Assembly: GCF_007197645.1 (NCBI RefSeq)
Contig: NZ_VKGK01000009.1
Span: 1-64,000 of the forward strand
DNA length: 64,000 nucleotides
Direction: 5' to 3'
Source: Shewanella hanedai
GTDB taxonomy: Bacteria; Pseudomonadota; Gammaproteobacteria; Enterobacterales; Shewanellaceae
The first letter of the stretch is position 1. Every line of letters begins with the position of its first letter. Both the position numbers and the translations under genes were made by a program. Below, piece by piece: positions 34,185-44,732 of the stretch. The notes beneath the pieces are model-generated. The model was not told the DNA's origin and did no database searches. It worked only from the letters and a program-made list of their open reading frames with translations.

Positions 34185-36242
34185 ATGGAAATCGATCTCA
34201 GTCAATTTAGTCAGGTATTTTTTGAAGAGAGTTTAGAAGGGCTTGAAAGTATGGAGTCAGAGCTCCTCAAACTTGATGTCAATGAGCCCGATGATGAGTC
34301 TATTAATACCATTTTTAGAGCTGCCCATTCAATTAAAGGTGGAAGTGCTACCTTCGGATTCTCTCAAGTTGCAGATTACACTCACCTATTAGAAACACTT
34401 CTTGACGAGATCAGAGACGGACGTCGACAGATGACGAGTGATCATCAAGATATGCTACTCCTATCTGTCGATCTGCTACGTAATATGATTGATGCATTAA
34501 TGCGAAAAGTGGATTTTGAAGACCCTTTACTAGCAGAACTAGAGAGACGGTTTACCGCTGCATTAGCAGTCAATAACGCGAATGATGACTCCCATGATGA
34601 GAATACAGTTGAAGCGACAAGTAATGAAGATGATGCCAACCAAATGGCAACTTGGACCATAGACTTTCAACCTGGCATCGATATCTTACGTTGCGGTAAC
34701 GATCCTAGTTTAATGTTTAATGAGTTAAGGCTTCTGGGTAACCTAGACGTCAAGATAGTAGATTCAACTCTCCCTGACTTTTCAGATATGGATCCTGAAG
34801 CCTGCTACCTAAACTGGCAGCTTACTCTGGTCACTGAGCAGACTTTAGAACAGATAAAAGAAGTATTTGAGTGGGTAGAAGATGAGTGCACGATCAACTA
34901 CCACAAAAAGGTTCATTCACCTCAAGCAGATCAAGCATCAGCATCTGAAAATCAAGAGACAACTCAGTCAGACACTCCTCAACAAAGCCCAGGGACTGAG
35001 CTTACAACAACTAAGCCTAAAGCCGTAACACCGGCTAAAACACCAGAGGGCGGATCGATACGAGTCAGTATTGAGAAGATCGATATTCTGATCAATATGG
35101 TCGGTGAGCTAGTCATAACCCAAGCAATGCTAGGTCAAATAGGCCAACAAGACTCGATAGATGAAGAGTCTCTACTCTCCATGAAACAAGGGTTAGAACA
35201 ACTGGCTTCCCATACTCGAGATCTACAAGAAAGTGTCATGCAGATCCGTATGCTCCCCATTAGTTTCGCCTTCAACCGCTTTCCCAGACTCGTTCGAGAT
35301 ATAGGCCAACAACTCGGTAAAAAAGTCGAATTGATTCTCAAGGGGGAAGAAACTGAATTAGATAAAACCGTTATGGAAAAAATTGTCGATCCTATGGTTC
35401 ATCTCGTCAGAAACTCGCTTGATCACGGACTTGAAACCCCAGAGGTTAGAGTCAGTAAAGGTAAAGAGGAAGTTGGAAGCATCACCCTCAATGCATTTCA
35501 TCAAGGCGGTAACATCATTATTGAGATCATCGATGATGGAGCAGGATTAGATACGGAGTTAATCCGTAAAAAAGCGCTAGAGAAAGGGCTTATCAGTGAA
35601 GATGAAGAGCTCAGTGAAGACGCGATCAACCAGCTCATTTTTAAAGCTGGGTTTTCAACTGCCGAAGCCGTATCGGATCTGTCTGGTCGTGGTGTCGGCA
35701 TGGATGTAGTACGCCGAAATATTCATGAGCTTAATGGCACAATTGAATTGAAATCAACCAAAGATAAAGGCAGTCGCTTCACCATACGCTTACCACTAAC
35801 CTTGGCTATACTTGATGGACAGCTGGTCAGAGTGGGTAAGCATACCTATGTTGTGCCTCTAGTCTCTATTCATGAATCTTTACAGGTAGAGGAACAGAGA
35901 ATTAATCGTATTAGTGAGAGTCACGAACTGATTAGGCTTAGAGATGAATATCTTCCCGTCATAAAAGTATTTCAGGAGTTTGGCCATGATGCAGATTCAC
36001 ATGAGATCAGAGATGGCTTAGTGATGGTAGTAGATTCAAACAACGAAAAAATAGGCTTGCTTGTCGATGAGCTTCTCTCTCAACAGCAGGTCGTCATAAA
36101 GAGTCTTGAAGACAACTACTACAAGGTACCAGGAGTGTCAGGAGCAACTATTTTAGGTGACGGCACCGTAGCACTAATTATCGATATTTTCGGGTTAGTC
36201 AATTTAGCTGGAATAACCAATGCAAGTGAACATGCCGCTTAA
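34185..36242 (+). CDS. cheA: Chemosensory histidine kinase CheA
   Basis: 685 residues. Hpt domain with phospho-His48 (FRAAHSIKGGSATFGF), linker and P2-like region (about 155-245), a Gln/Thr/Pro-rich linker, dimerisation domain (SIRVSIEKIDILINMVGELV), HATPase with N box HLVRNSLDHGLE and G boxes IIDDGAGLD and GRGVGMDVVRR, and a C-terminal CheW-like domain. It couples the receptor at 36866 to CheY and CheB. Confidence 0.95.
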   Translation: MEIDLSQFSQVFFEESLEGLESMESELLKLDVNEPDDESINTIFRAAHSIKGGSATFGFSQVADYTHLLETLLDEIRDGRRQMTSDHQDMLLLSVDLLRNMIDALMRKVDFEDPLLAELERRFTAALAVNNANDDSHDENTVEATSNEDDANQMATWTIDFQPGIDILRCGNDPSLMFNELRLLGNLDVKIVDSTLPDFSDMDPEACYLNWQLTLVTEQTLEQIKEVFEWVEDECTINYHKKVHSPQADQASASENQETTQSDTPQQSPGTELTTTKPKAVTPAKTPEGGSIRVSIEKIDILINMVGELVITQAMLGQIGQQDSIDEESLLSMKQGLEQLASHTRDLQESVMQIRMLPISFAFNRFPRLVRDIGQQLGKKVELILKGEETELDKTVMEKIVDPMVHLVRNSLDHGLETPEVRVSKGKEEVGSITLNAFHQGGNIIIEIIDDGAGLDTELIRKKALEKGLISEDEELSEDAINQLIFKAGFSTAEAVSDLSGRGVGMDVVRRNIHELNGTIELKSTKDKGSRFTIRLPLTLAILDGQLVRVGKHTYVVPLVSIHESLQVEEQRINRISESHELIRLRDEYLPVIKVFQEFGHDADSHEIRDGLVMVVDSNNEKIGLLVDELLSQQQVVIKSLEDNYYKVPGVSGATILGDGTVALIIDIFGLVNLAGITNASEHAA

Positions 36243-36290
36243 CGACGAATGGAATTAAAATCGCATACAAGGAACGACGGAGTTTGAGAT

Positions 36291-36842
36291 ATGACGCAAA
36301 TAACCCAACAAGAACAAGCCAATACAGATGAAACAAGCCAGCAATACCTTACTTTCATCATGGCGAGTGAAGAGTATGGGGTCGATATTCTTTCAGTGCA
36401 AGAGATTAGAGGTTGGGAAGCAACCACCATCATACCTAACTCTCCCAGCCATGTTAAAGGGGTAATTAACCTAAGAGGCACTATCGTTCCTATCATAGAT
36501 CTAAGACAACGGTTTGGAATTGAAACGTTAGAGTATGGTGCAACGACCGTTGTGATAGTCGTTAAGGTCGCAATTTCAAGTGATCACAAGATTATCGGTA
36601 TCGTTGTCGATGCTGTATCCGATGTATTTAGTGTCAATAATACAGATGTACGTAGTGCTCCTGATTTTGGTGATGACACTGATTTAGGCTTCATAAAAGG
36701 ATTAACCAACGCACAAGAAAAGATGGTTATTCTCTTGGATATTAATAAGCTTCTTGGAAGTGAAATTCTACCAGAAGCTTCTCAGCTATCTAATTTAATT
36801 AATAATATTGATGCTCAACAGCCAAAAGCAGTCAATGAATAA
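36291..36842 (+). CDS. cheW: Coupling protein CheW
   Basis: 183 residues forming one CheW SH3-like domain, with [40 protein letters not shown] and [13 protein letters not shown]. It bridges CheA and the receptor. Short Gln/Glu/Thr-rich N-terminal and acidic C-terminal tails flank the domain. Confidence 0.94.
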   Translation: MTQITQQEQANTDETSQQYLTFIMASEEYGVDILSVQEIRGWEATTIIPNSPSHVKGVINLRGTIVPIIDLRQRFGIETLEYGATTVVIVVKVAISSDHKIIGIVVDAVSDVFSVNNTDVRSAPDFGDDTDLGFIKGLTNAQEKMVILLDINKLLGSEILPEASQLSNLINNIDAQQPKAVNE

Positions 36843-36865
36843 ACCGGTATAACGAGGACACACGA

Positions 36866-39800
36866 ATGGAAGCAAATTACGCCAACATCTCAAACACCAA
36901 GAGCTTGCCTATCGCAGGTCTCGTGGTCAGTGCTATCGCCTTAGCCTTAACCTTAACGGGACAGGCGACAAGTTGGATAGCAGCATCTCAAATTATCGCT
37001 ATCGCATTGATCGCCTTTGGCGTGATGAAGCTCAATCAGTGGCAGGAACGAACAGATAAGGCCCTAAATGAAGTCAGTAATGCCTTACTTAATAACGAGA
37101 CGCCTAACTTCTCTGATATTGAACTGCCTAGTTGGGAGGTTTTAACCAACAGAATTCATGAGCTGCATCAAAAACGAATCAAAGATGAAACAGCAATCAA
37201 AGCACTGGATGTCTGCCAAGCAAATGTAATGATGGCCGATAATGACTTTAATATCAGTTATATGAACAATTCAGTTATTGAAATGCTGAATGAAAATGAG
37301 AAAGTACTACAGAAAACACTTAATAATTTCGACGTCAAAAACCTCCTTGGACAAAGCATAGATGTATTCCATAACAACCCTGCGCATCAGAGGAGAATAC
37401 TAGAAGGGATAAATAGTAGCTATGAGGCAAATATTGAAGTCGCTGGATTAAAATTTAATTTAATTGCTAGCCCAATATTTGTTAACGGTAAGCGATCAGG
37501 CACTGTTGTCGAATGGCTAGATATGACCGAGAAATTAGCGAAAGAAGCTGATGAGCAACAAAAGTCAGCTGAAACGACTCGAATTAAGCAGGCTCTTGAT
37601 GTGTGTAAAGCCAACGTAATGATGGCCGATGCGAACTATAATATTATCTATTTCAACGATTCACTTAAAGTGATGCTCACCGACAATGAACGCAAACTAC
37701 AAGAGAGCTTGAGCAAGTTCGACATGTCTACTTTAATGGGCTGCAATATCGATATATTCCATAAAAATCCTGCCCACCAAAGAGGAGTGCTAGATAACCT
37801 AACCAGCACCTACGAAACCGATATCGTCGTCTCAGGACTTACCTTCAGCTTAATCGCAACACCAGTGTTCGATGACGGTGTTCGCACTGGCACTGTCGTT
37901 GAGTGGCAAGACATTACAGCTAAGCTTGCCAAAGAGACTGAAGATAAACAATTAATAACTGCCACTGGACGTGTAAAACAGGCACTTGATGTGTGTAAAG
38001 CTAACGTTATGATGGCCAACGCTGATTATGACATTATCTATTTCAACGATTCATTAAAAGTCATGCTATCAGACAATGAAAAGGAGCTACAAAAAGAACT
38101 CGCTAGATTCGACATGTCTACTTTAATGGGTTCAAATATTGATATCTTCCACAAGAACCCAGCTCACCAGAGAGGGATGCTAGACAGACTCACAAGCACT
38201 TATGAAACTCAAATTTCAGTTTCGAGTCTCACATTCAGTTTAATCGCAACGCCCGTGTTCAATAACGGTGAACGCACAGGCACGGTCATTGAATGGCAAG
38301 ATATTACAACCAAATTAGCAAAAGAGACTGAAGAAAAACAACAAATTGCCGAAACTGGACGGGTGAAGCAAGCACTTGATGTGTGTAAAGCCAATGTCAT
38401 GATGGCAAACACAAATTATGAAATTATCTACTTCAATGAATCGCTAGAAGCAATGCTCAGCGATAACGAACGTCAACTTCAAAAAACATTAACCAAATTT
38501 GATATGTCTACTTTGATGGGCACCAATATTGATATCTTCCATAAGAACCCATCCCACCAGAGAAATATGTTAGATAAGCTCACCAGTACCTACGACACCA
38601 GTATACAAGTGTCGGGCTTAACCTTTAATTTAACCGCAACACCCGTATTCAATAATGGTGAACGAACAGGCACAGTCGTTGAATGGCAGGATATTACCGC
38701 TAAACTTGCTAAAGAAGCCGAAGATCAGAAAGTATCAGCAGAGAACTCACGCATTAAACAAGCACTAGACAGTGTGTCAGCCAATACAATGGTTGCTGAT
38801 GGTGATCTTAACATTATTTATATGAACCAAGCTGTTACCAGTATGTTCAAAGCAGCACAAAGCGATATAGTAAAAGATTTGCCGAATTTCGATGCAAGTA
38901 GTCTCATCGGCGTCAATATTGATGGATTCCATAAAAACCCAAGCCATCAACGTAATCTACTGGGTAACTTGACCAGCACTTATTCAAGTCAACTCATGGT
39001 GGGGGGCAGGACTTTCAAAGTAGTCGCCAACCCAATCAGGGACATTGGCGGTGATAGAATAGGCACTGTTGTCGAGTGGACTGACCGTACTGCAGAAGTC
39101 GCCATTGAACATGAGATTGACTCAATCATCTCATCGGCCGCTGCAGGTGATTTAAGTAAGAGGGTATCAACCGAAGGTAAAGAGGGTTTCTTCCTCAATT
39201 TATCAAATGGACTTAATCGTCTAGTAGGGATTTCCGATAATGTTATTTCAGACGTTGTGAATATGTTTGATGGGCTGGCGAAAGGCGACTTAACTCGCCA
39301 GATCAATGGCGACTACGATGGGCAATTCAGTAAACTGCAATCCGATGCCAATACAACCGCATCTCGTCTCACTGAGGTCATCGGTGGCATTAACGAATCC
39401 GCCAATACCGTTACATCAGGCGCAGAAGAGATAGCACAAGGTAACTCAGATCTAAGCCAGCGAACTGAAGAGCAGGCTGCCTCATTGGAAGAAACAGCAT
39501 CAAGTATGGAAGAGATGACTGCCACGGTCACCCAAAGCGCTCAAAATGCGACCCTTGCAAACGAGCTAGCTCAAGAAGCTAACAGCAAAGCTAACCACGG
39601 CGGAAAAGTCGTAGAGCAAGCTGTTACAGCAATGGAAGCCATCAATGACTCTAGCAAGCGCATCTCGGACATCATAGGCGTGATAGATGAGATTGCATTT
39701 CAAACCAACCTACTTGCATTAAACGCTGCCGTTGAGGCCGCCAGAGCAGGAGAACAAGGACGTGGTTTCGCCGTTGTCGCCGGAGAAGTACGTAACCTAG

Positions 39801-40237
39801 CCCAACGAAGTGCAGGAGCGGCTAAGGAGATTAAAGAGCTTATCCGGGACAGTGTAGGCAAGGTCACAGATGGTACTCAACTCGTTAATCAATCAGGTGA
39901 GACACTACAAGATATCGTACAAGCAGTGACAAAAGTCGCCGATATGATTAGTCAGATTAGTATCGCTTCAGATCAGCAATCAACGGGGATTCAAGAAGTG
40001 AACAAGGCTATATCTCAGATGGATGAGATGACCCAACAAAATGCCGCACTAGTTGAGCAAGTATCCGCAGCCGGTGATGCAATGGCCGAGCAAGCAAGAA
40101 ATATGAAGGGCCAGCTAAGTTTCTTTCAAGCCAAAGAGCAGAGTAGCTCAGGACTTACTTCTGCCCCACTTGCTTTAGTCTCTGGTGATTCTCACGGTAA
40201 TTTAAATATTAGCGATGAAGAGTGGAATGAGTTTTAG
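36866..40237 (+). CDS. Aer2-like chemoreceptor with five tandem PAS domains
   Basis: 1123 residues. Two N-terminal membrane helices (about 14-60) precede five PAS repeats at about 113-242, 243-372, 373-502, 503-632 and 633-762, then a HAMP-like region and a methyl-accepting signalling hairpin with tip [20 protein letters not shown]. The last residues, EWNEF, fit the xWxxF CheR-docking pentapeptide. Every PAS repeat keeps D(V/I/G)FH(K/N)NP(A/S)HQR and GTV(V/I)EWxDxT. These segments hold the His and Trp typical of the Aer2 heme-PAS that binds oxygen. It sits between cheW and cheR, the position of aer2 in the Pseudomonas che2 cluster. Heme binding is inferred, not shown. Confidence 0.9.
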   Translation: MEANYANISNTKSLPIAGLVVSAIALALTLTGQATSWIAASQIIAIALIAFGVMKLNQWQERTDKALNEVSNALLNNETPNFSDIELPSWEVLTNRIHELHQKRIKDETAIKALDVCQANVMMADNDFNISYMNNSVIEMLNENEKVLQKTLNNFDVKNLLGQSIDVFHNNPAHQRRILEGINSSYEANIEVAGLKFNLIASPIFVNGKRSGTVVEWLDMTEKLAKEADEQQKSAETTRIKQALDVCKANVMMADANYNIIYFNDSLKVMLTDNERKLQESLSKFDMSTLMGCNIDIFHKNPAHQRGVLDNLTSTYETDIVVSGLTFSLIATPVFDDGVRTGTVVEWQDITAKLAKETEDKQLITATGRVKQALDVCKANVMMANADYDIIYFNDSLKVMLSDNEKELQKELARFDMSTLMGSNIDIFHKNPAHQRGMLDRLTSTYETQISVSSLTFSLIATPVFNNGERTGTVIEWQDITTKLAKETEEKQQIAETGRVKQALDVCKANVMMANTNYEIIYFNESLEAMLSDNERQLQKTLTKFDMSTLMGTNIDIFHKNPSHQRNMLDKLTSTYDTSIQVSGLTFNLTATPVFNNGERTGTVVEWQDITAKLAKEAEDQKVSAENSRIKQALDSVSANTMVADGDLNIIYMNQAVTSMFKAAQSDIVKDLPNFDASSLIGVNIDGFHKNPSHQRNLLGNLTSTYSSQLMVGGRTFKVVANPIRDIGGDRIGTVVEWTDRTAEVAIEHEIDSIISSAAAGDLSKRVSTEGKEGFFLNLSNGLNRLVGISDNVISDVVNMFDGLAKGDLTRQINGDYDGQFSKLQSDANTTASRLTEVIGGINESANTVTSGAEEIAQGNSDLSQRTEEQAASLEETASSMEEMTATVTQSAQNATLANELAQEANSKANHGGKVVEQAVTAMEAINDSSKRISDIIGVIDEIAFQTNLLALNAAVEAARAGEQGRGFAVVAGEVRNLAQRSAGAAKEIKELIRDSVGKVTDGTQLVNQSGETLQDIVQAVTKVADMISQISIASDQQSTGIQEVNKAISQMDEMTQQNAALVEQVSAAGDAMAEQARNMKGQLSFFQAKEQSSSGLTSAPLALVSGDSHGNLNISDEEWNEF
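37202..39151 (+). repeat. Five 390-bp PAS-coding repeats
   Basis: The anchor GC(A/T)CT(T/A)GA(T/C) recurs at 37202, 37592, 37982, 38372 and 38762, an exact 390-bp period with no net insertion or deletion. Repeats 2-4 are most alike (CKANVMMA..., FDMSTLMG); 1 and 5 are more diverged. This pattern suggests amplification from the middle outwards. Confidence 0.92.
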
Positions 40238-40276
40238 GAGAGGCAATTGGAAATCATAGACGAAAAGGAATTTTCT

Positions 40277-41125
40277 ATGACGAAGGCAGATTTCGAATTC
40301 ATCCGAAATCTTGCCTACGACAGTACAGGAATTGTTCTTCCGGAAAGAAAGAAACATATGGTGTATTCACGGTTAAGCCGTCGGCTACGTCAACTGAACC
40401 TAAAGGATTTCACTCAATATTGTTCATATGTTGCTAATACTTCAGATGAGCGAATTAACTTTATTAATGCGTTAACCACTAACTTAACAGCATTCTTTAG
40501 AGAGGAGCATCACTTTAAATACCTCGAACAAGCCATCGTTCCAGAGTGGAAGAATGGCAATAAAAAACGTCTTAGGATTTGGTCGTCAGCCTGCTCAACA
40601 GGAGAGGAGCCTTATAGCATTGCCATGACGCTAGAAAAACATTTTTCATCCCCCCAATGGGATCTGAAAATATTAGCGACTGATCTTGACACTAATGTAC
40701 TCCAGACTGCATCAACAGGGCGTTATTCCAAAGAGTCGATCACGAACCTTCCTGCCCATTATGCTGAAAAATATATGAATAGCACCTCTGCCAGTCAACA
40801 TGTAGAGATATGTTCAAATATCAAGAAAATGATTCATTTTAAACAGCTTAACTTACTGGAGAATTGGCCAATGAGTGGGCCCTTCGATGTGATATTTTGT
40901 CGAAATGTGCTTATCTATTTTGATAATGAAACCAAGCAAAAAATTATCGCTAAATTTAGAAAAATGCTCAGTCCACAGGGCTACTTATTTATTGGTCACT
41001 CGGAAACCTTGATGAATATCTCCGAAGAATTCAAGCTTATTGGCCAAACAATATATAGACCACTAGGTTATAGCGATATAAAAATCAATGACAACATTAA
41101 TGAGAACTTACTTTTAAAATGTTGA
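40277..41125 (+). CDS. cheR: Chemoreceptor methyltransferase CheR
   Basis: 282 residues. CheR N-terminal helical domain (DFEFIRNLAYDSTGIVLPER, HMVYSRLSRRLRQL) and SAM-binding domain with IWSSACSTGEEPYSIAM, LATDLDTNVL and DVIFCRNVLIYFD. It methylates receptor glutamates using SAM, and probably docks on the EWNEF tail of the neighbouring receptor. ATG 40277 with AAGGA gives a family-like N-terminus; the in-frame TTG 40247, which has GGAGAGG before it, is an alternative that adds ten residues. Confidence 0.93.
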   Translation: MTKADFEFIRNLAYDSTGIVLPERKKHMVYSRLSRRLRQLNLKDFTQYCSYVANTSDERINFINALTTNLTAFFREEHHFKYLEQAIVPEWKNGNKKRLRIWSSACSTGEEPYSIAMTLEKHFSSPQWDLKILATDLDTNVLQTASTGRYSKESITNLPAHYAEKYMNSTSASQHVEICSNIKKMIHFKQLNLLENWPMSGPFDVIFCRNVLIYFDNETKQKIIAKFRKMLSPQGYLFIGHSETLMNISEEFKLIGQTIYRPLGYSDIKINDNINENLLLKC

Positions 41126-41220
41126 ACCAAAACGATTTTGTATTCGTTTGGGCGTGCAAAAATTAAGAACAATAACCGATCCCTGCAATGGTATGCATGT
41201 TCAAAAATAAGGATAACGTT

Positions 41221-42249
41221 ATGATAAAAGTTTTAGTCGTCGATGACTCCCCTCTTGTTAGACAATTGCTAAGCCACCTGTTAAGCGATGCTCCAGATAT
41301 CAAGGTCGTCGGCACTGCAGAAGATCCCTATGAAGCTAGAGAGCAAATAAAAAAGCTCCACCCAGATGTACTTACTCTGGATATAGAGATGCCCAAAATG
41401 GATGGCATCGCTTTTCTCAGAAACCTGATGAAATTAAAACCAATGCCCGTCATTATGGTATCGACTCTCACAGAGAAAGGAGCTGCGGTTACCCTTGAAG
41501 CTCTCTCTTTAGGTGCGGTTGATTTTATTCTGAAACCTAAATCAGATCTGACCAATAGATTAATGGACTATCGTGAAGAATTAATTGAAAAGATACGCTT
41601 TGCATCCAAAAGTAAAATTCGCCCACAAACACCGATACCTAAACCTAGTTCGGTTAACTCTACATCCTCATATGCACAAAACAAGGTTATTGCCATAGGT
41701 GCTTCAACAGGTGGAACTGAAGCCATTCAGCGTTTGATATGCCAACTTCCCGATAACATCTCGCCTATCGTTATTGCTCAGCACATCCCCGCCGCTTTTA
41801 GCACCTCATTTGCAAAACGCCTTAATAAAAATGTAAGCATGACTGTCATAGAGGCACAGGGAGGGGAGAAACTCATGTCTGGAACAGCTTATTTAGCGCC
41901 TGGTAATGCACACTTGGTTGTAGAAAGAAAAGGTATCTCTTTATACACAAAACTATTAGATACCGATCCAGTTAACCGCCATAAACCCTCAGTTGACGTG
42001 CTTTTCGATAGTGTGGCCGAATCAATAGGTCAATCAGCCCTTGGCGTAATTTTAACCGGAATGGGAAAAGATGGCGCTAAAGGGTTACTCAATATGAAAA
42101 ACAAAGGTTCCTTCACCTTAGCTCAAGATGAGGCAAGCTCTGTAGTATGGGGAATGCCTGGTGCCGCTGTCGAAATAGACGCCACCAGCGAAATATTACA
42201 TATCGATAGAATTCCACCTAAGCTTCTCTCACTATTAAATAAACAATGA
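41221..42249 (+). CDS. cheB: Chemoreceptor methylesterase CheB
   Basis: 342 residues. Receiver domain with Asp54 (LTLDIEMPKMDG), linker, and methylesterase domain with catalytic Ser in IGASTGGTEAIQ, His in IAQHIPAAFS and Asp in TGMGKDGAKG. It removes methyl groups from the receptor when phosphorylated by CheA. ATG 41221 has AAGGATAACG upstream; an earlier ATG at 41188 is less likely. No cheD lies between cheR and cheB. Confidence 0.95.
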   Translation: MIKVLVVDDSPLVRQLLSHLLSDAPDIKVVGTAEDPYEAREQIKKLHPDVLTLDIEMPKMDGIAFLRNLMKLKPMPVIMVSTLTEKGAAVTLEALSLGAVDFILKPKSDLTNRLMDYREELIEKIRFASKSKIRPQTPIPKPSSVNSTSSYAQNKVIAIGASTGGTEAIQRLICQLPDNISPIVIAQHIPAAFSTSFAKRLNKNVSMTVIEAQGGEKLMSGTAYLAPGNAHLVVERKGISLYTKLLDTDPVNRHKPSVDVLFDSVAESIGQSALGVILTGMGKDGAKGLLNMKNKGSFTLAQDEASSVVWGMPGAAVEIDATSEILHIDRIPPKLLSLLNKQ

Positions 42250-42264
42250 TCGACATGGCGGTAC

Positions 42265-43302
42265 TTATTCTGTCGTGTCACCCGAACTTCTAACCCAAGC
42301 CTGAGAAAACCAATAGTAACCCGTCTTACTTTTACTCGGCACTGTACAGTTATATCGAGAGCGACCTACAGGAAGATCGAATTCTGCTCGTATGCTAAAT
42401 TCATTTCCACTTAGCCAGAGTGGCTTTTTGGCTCCCTGCCCCTGGATATAACACATCATTTGATGGGGGTAGATATCAGCCACATCTAAAGTTACCTTTA
42501 ACTCAGGTCGCCAGTGACCATTTTTCAGCTCAGGATCTGTCATATTTTGAGATATCACTGGCATATTTAGGCTATGTAATTTCACTTTCAAACTCGTCAG
42601 GTCGGCATAGACTCCAGCGACAGGAAATCTCGGCAAAGCAGTCAGTGAAGAAAAAGCGCCAGCGGCCCCAGATTGCTGCCCTAATCCAATAAAACCATTA
42701 CGCGTTAACATTGACTCTATATCTTGATTATACTCACCGTAAGGGTAGGCTAGCATCTTATGATTCTGCCCAGTTGCTTGACTAATCTCCCTCTCCGTTC
42801 TTAATATATTATCTTCAATTCTTTCAATCCATTGCTCTTTGGACTCACCTTTAACCTTTCGAATTAAGTGTTCATGTGCCCAGCTATGGTTTGCAATTTC
42901 AGCCCCCTCTTTGGAAAGAGCGATAAGCTCATCCCAACTCATCATTTCTCGATATTTTGCCTTAATCGGTTCAATAGAGACAAATAGCGTGTAGGGAAAA
43001 CCATATTCCTTTAAAATAGGATGTGCTGTTTTTGCGATACTTCGATATCCATCATCAAAAGTAATCACCACGGTTTTAGCGGGTATGTCCTGATTATTCT
43101 TGATTGCATCGACCACCTCTGAAAGGGGTTTAACAATGAAATCATTTTCGGATAAATACTGCATCTGTTCACGAAATTGCTCTGGTGTCACACTCGTGAT
43201 AGCGGGCGTCGATGCTGAGACATGGTGATATTGTAAAATCACCGCTGCCTGAGCCGAAAAGCCAATCATAACAAACAGTATTACTAACATGCTTTTAAAC
43301 AT
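42265..43302 (-). CDS. Secreted polysaccharide deacetylase (NodB domain)
   Basis: 345 residues. A signal peptide (MFKSMLVILFVMIGFSAQA) precedes a NodB-homology domain with LQYHHVS, the metal/catalytic TFDDGYRS, the His motif NHSWAHEHL, and AYPYGEYN. A C-terminal beta-rich extension of about 120 residues (from PVAGVYADL) has Cys near the end. It is PgaB-N-domain-like and probably removes acetyl groups from a surface polysaccharide in the periplasm. It is divergent from dinF and convergent with cheB. The substrate is not deducible. Confidence 0.85.
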   Translation of the reverse strand: MFKSMLVILFVMIGFSAQAAVILQYHHVSASTPAITSVTPEQFREQMQYLSENDFIVKPLSEVVDAIKNNQDIPAKTVVITFDDGYRSIAKTAHPILKEYGFPYTLFVSIEPIKAKYREMMSWDELIALSKEGAEIANHSWAHEHLIRKVKGESKEQWIERIEDNILRTEREISQATGQNHKMLAYPYGEYNQDIESMLTRNGFIGLGQQSGAAGAFSSLTALPRFPVAGVYADLTSLKVKLHSLNMPVISQNMTDPELKNGHWRPELKVTLDVADIYPHQMMCYIQGQGAKKPLWLSGNEFSIRAEFDLPVGRSRYNCTVPSKSKTGYYWFSQAWVRSSGDTTE

Positions 43303-43326
43303 AAAATATCGAACCTCTGAGATAAT

Positions 43327-44661
43327 ATGACCCCTGTTGAACTTCTATTAAACAAACAGAAAAACAGACAACTATTGGCACTAGCTTTGCCTATGATATT
43401 GTCCAATATCACCGTTCCCTTGTTGGGACTGGTAGATACTGCAGTGGTGGGGCATTTAAGTAACGCCTACTATTTAGGCGGAGTGGCCGTTGGGTCTACC
43501 ATCATCACGCTTATATTATGGATGCTTGGTTTTCTAAGAATGGCAACAACGGGCTTAGTCGCCCAATCTTACGGTGCAGGTGATACACAAACCCAATATA
43601 AGCTGCTACTTCAAGCGGGTAGTTTAGCGCTTATTTTAGGGGTAAGTGCTGTAATACTGCAACTCCCTATTCTAAATGGCGCGTTATCGCTCACAGATGC
43701 AAGTGCAGAAGTCGAGCGCTATTGTCGTGAATATTTTAACATCAGGATCTGGTCAACCCCCTTTGCATTGCTCAATTTGGTACTTTTAGGCTGGCTGTTA
43801 GGCAGACAACAACCTAAAGCAGCCATGTGGCAACTCATTGTGGCAAACCTAGCAAATGTTGGTCTTGACTTACTCTTTGTCCTAGGTTTGGGATGGGGAG
43901 TCAAGGGAGCAGCTTTAGCTTCAGTATTTGCTGATATTGCAGGTTTCCTTGTTGCATTTACGATGGTTTATAAGCAGATTCAACTCACGGGGGAGTTCAA
44001 TTTTCCCCGACTCTACAAAAGTTTGAACCTTAATAGCTACCGAAAATTACTTAGCTTAAATGCTGATATATTTGTGCGCAGTTTATGTCTGCAAATATCT
44101 TTTGCCTTTATGACCTTCCAAGGTGCCGGCCTAGGAGATAATACCGTTGCGGCAAATGCTGTATTACTCAATCTATTACTGCTTATCTCTTATGCGCTAG
44201 ACGGCATTGCTTACTATGCAGAAGCTGAAGTTGGCAGAGCTTATGGCCAGAAGAATAAAACCTTAATGCGGCAAAGTGTCACATTAGCTTGGCTCTGGTC
44301 CGCAATATCAGCCATCCTATTTACGCTGCTTTTCGCTTTTGGGGGAGAAAGTATTATCGGCCTGCTGACCAGTATTGATGATGTCAGAATTGTTGCTAAT
44401 GAGTACCTATTCTGGATTGTACTTCTGCCACTACTCTCCTTCGGATCTTACCTTTTTGATGGCGTTTATATTGGCGCAGCTAAAGGGAAAATCATGCGAA
44501 ATAGCATGATAATATCGACTTTTGGTATATTTTTCCCTGTATGGTTCCTGCTTCAAGACTCAGGAAATCACGCATTATGGGCCGCCATGAGCGCCTTTAT
44601 GTTGGCCAGAAGTCTGACACTCACATTCCACTACAGATATCGGTTAAGTAACATTATCTAG
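43327..44661 (+). CDS. dinF: MATE-family efflux transporter DinF
   Basis: 444 residues and 12 membrane helices, opening LALPMILSNITVPLLGLVDT AVVGHL-like, the DinF signature. The second half carries LLLLISYALDGIAYYAEAEV and FGSYLFDGVYIGAAKG. MATE members expel organic compounds in exchange for protons or sodium. No SOS box is seen upstream, so despite the name damage induction is not supported. The upstream region is shared with the divergent deacetylase. Confidence 0.9.
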   Translation: MTPVELLLNKQKNRQLLALALPMILSNITVPLLGLVDTAVVGHLSNAYYLGGVAVGSTIITLILWMLGFLRMATTGLVAQSYGAGDTQTQYKLLLQAGSLALILGVSAVILQLPILNGALSLTDASAEVERYCREYFNIRIWSTPFALLNLVLLGWLLGRQQPKAAMWQLIVANLANVGLDLLFVLGLGWGVKGAALASVFADIAGFLVAFTMVYKQIQLTGEFNFPRLYKSLNLNSYRKLLSLNADIFVRSLCLQISFAFMTFQGAGLGDNTVAANAVLLNLLLLISYALDGIAYYAEAEVGRAYGQKNKTLMRQSVTLAWLWSAISAILFTLLFAFGGESIIGLLTSIDDVRIVANEYLFWIVLLPLLSFGSYLFDGVYIGAAKGKIMRNSMIISTFGIFFPVWFLLQDSGNHALWAAMSAFMLARSLTLTFHYRYRLSNII

Positions 44662-44677
44662 TTTTCAGTAGATACAA

Positions 44678-44712
44678 AAAAAGCGAGTAGGTCTGAAACC
44701 CGCTCGCTTTTT
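44678..44712. terminator. Bidirectional terminator between dinF and nfuA
   Basis: Stem AAAAAGCGAG / CTCGCTTTTT, extended by AGGT/ACCC pairs, gives T-runs on both strands between two convergent genes. Confidence 0.9.
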
Positions 44713-44732
44713 CTATCAGAACCTATCAACTC

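Noticed and set aside
37202..39151. PAS-coding repeats as an integrated mobile repeat
   Set aside because: The repeats are in frame, encode complete domains and have no terminal motifs; they are protein-domain duplications.
43200..43327. SOS box for dinF
   Set aside because: No CTGT-N8-ACAG match was found upstream of dinF.
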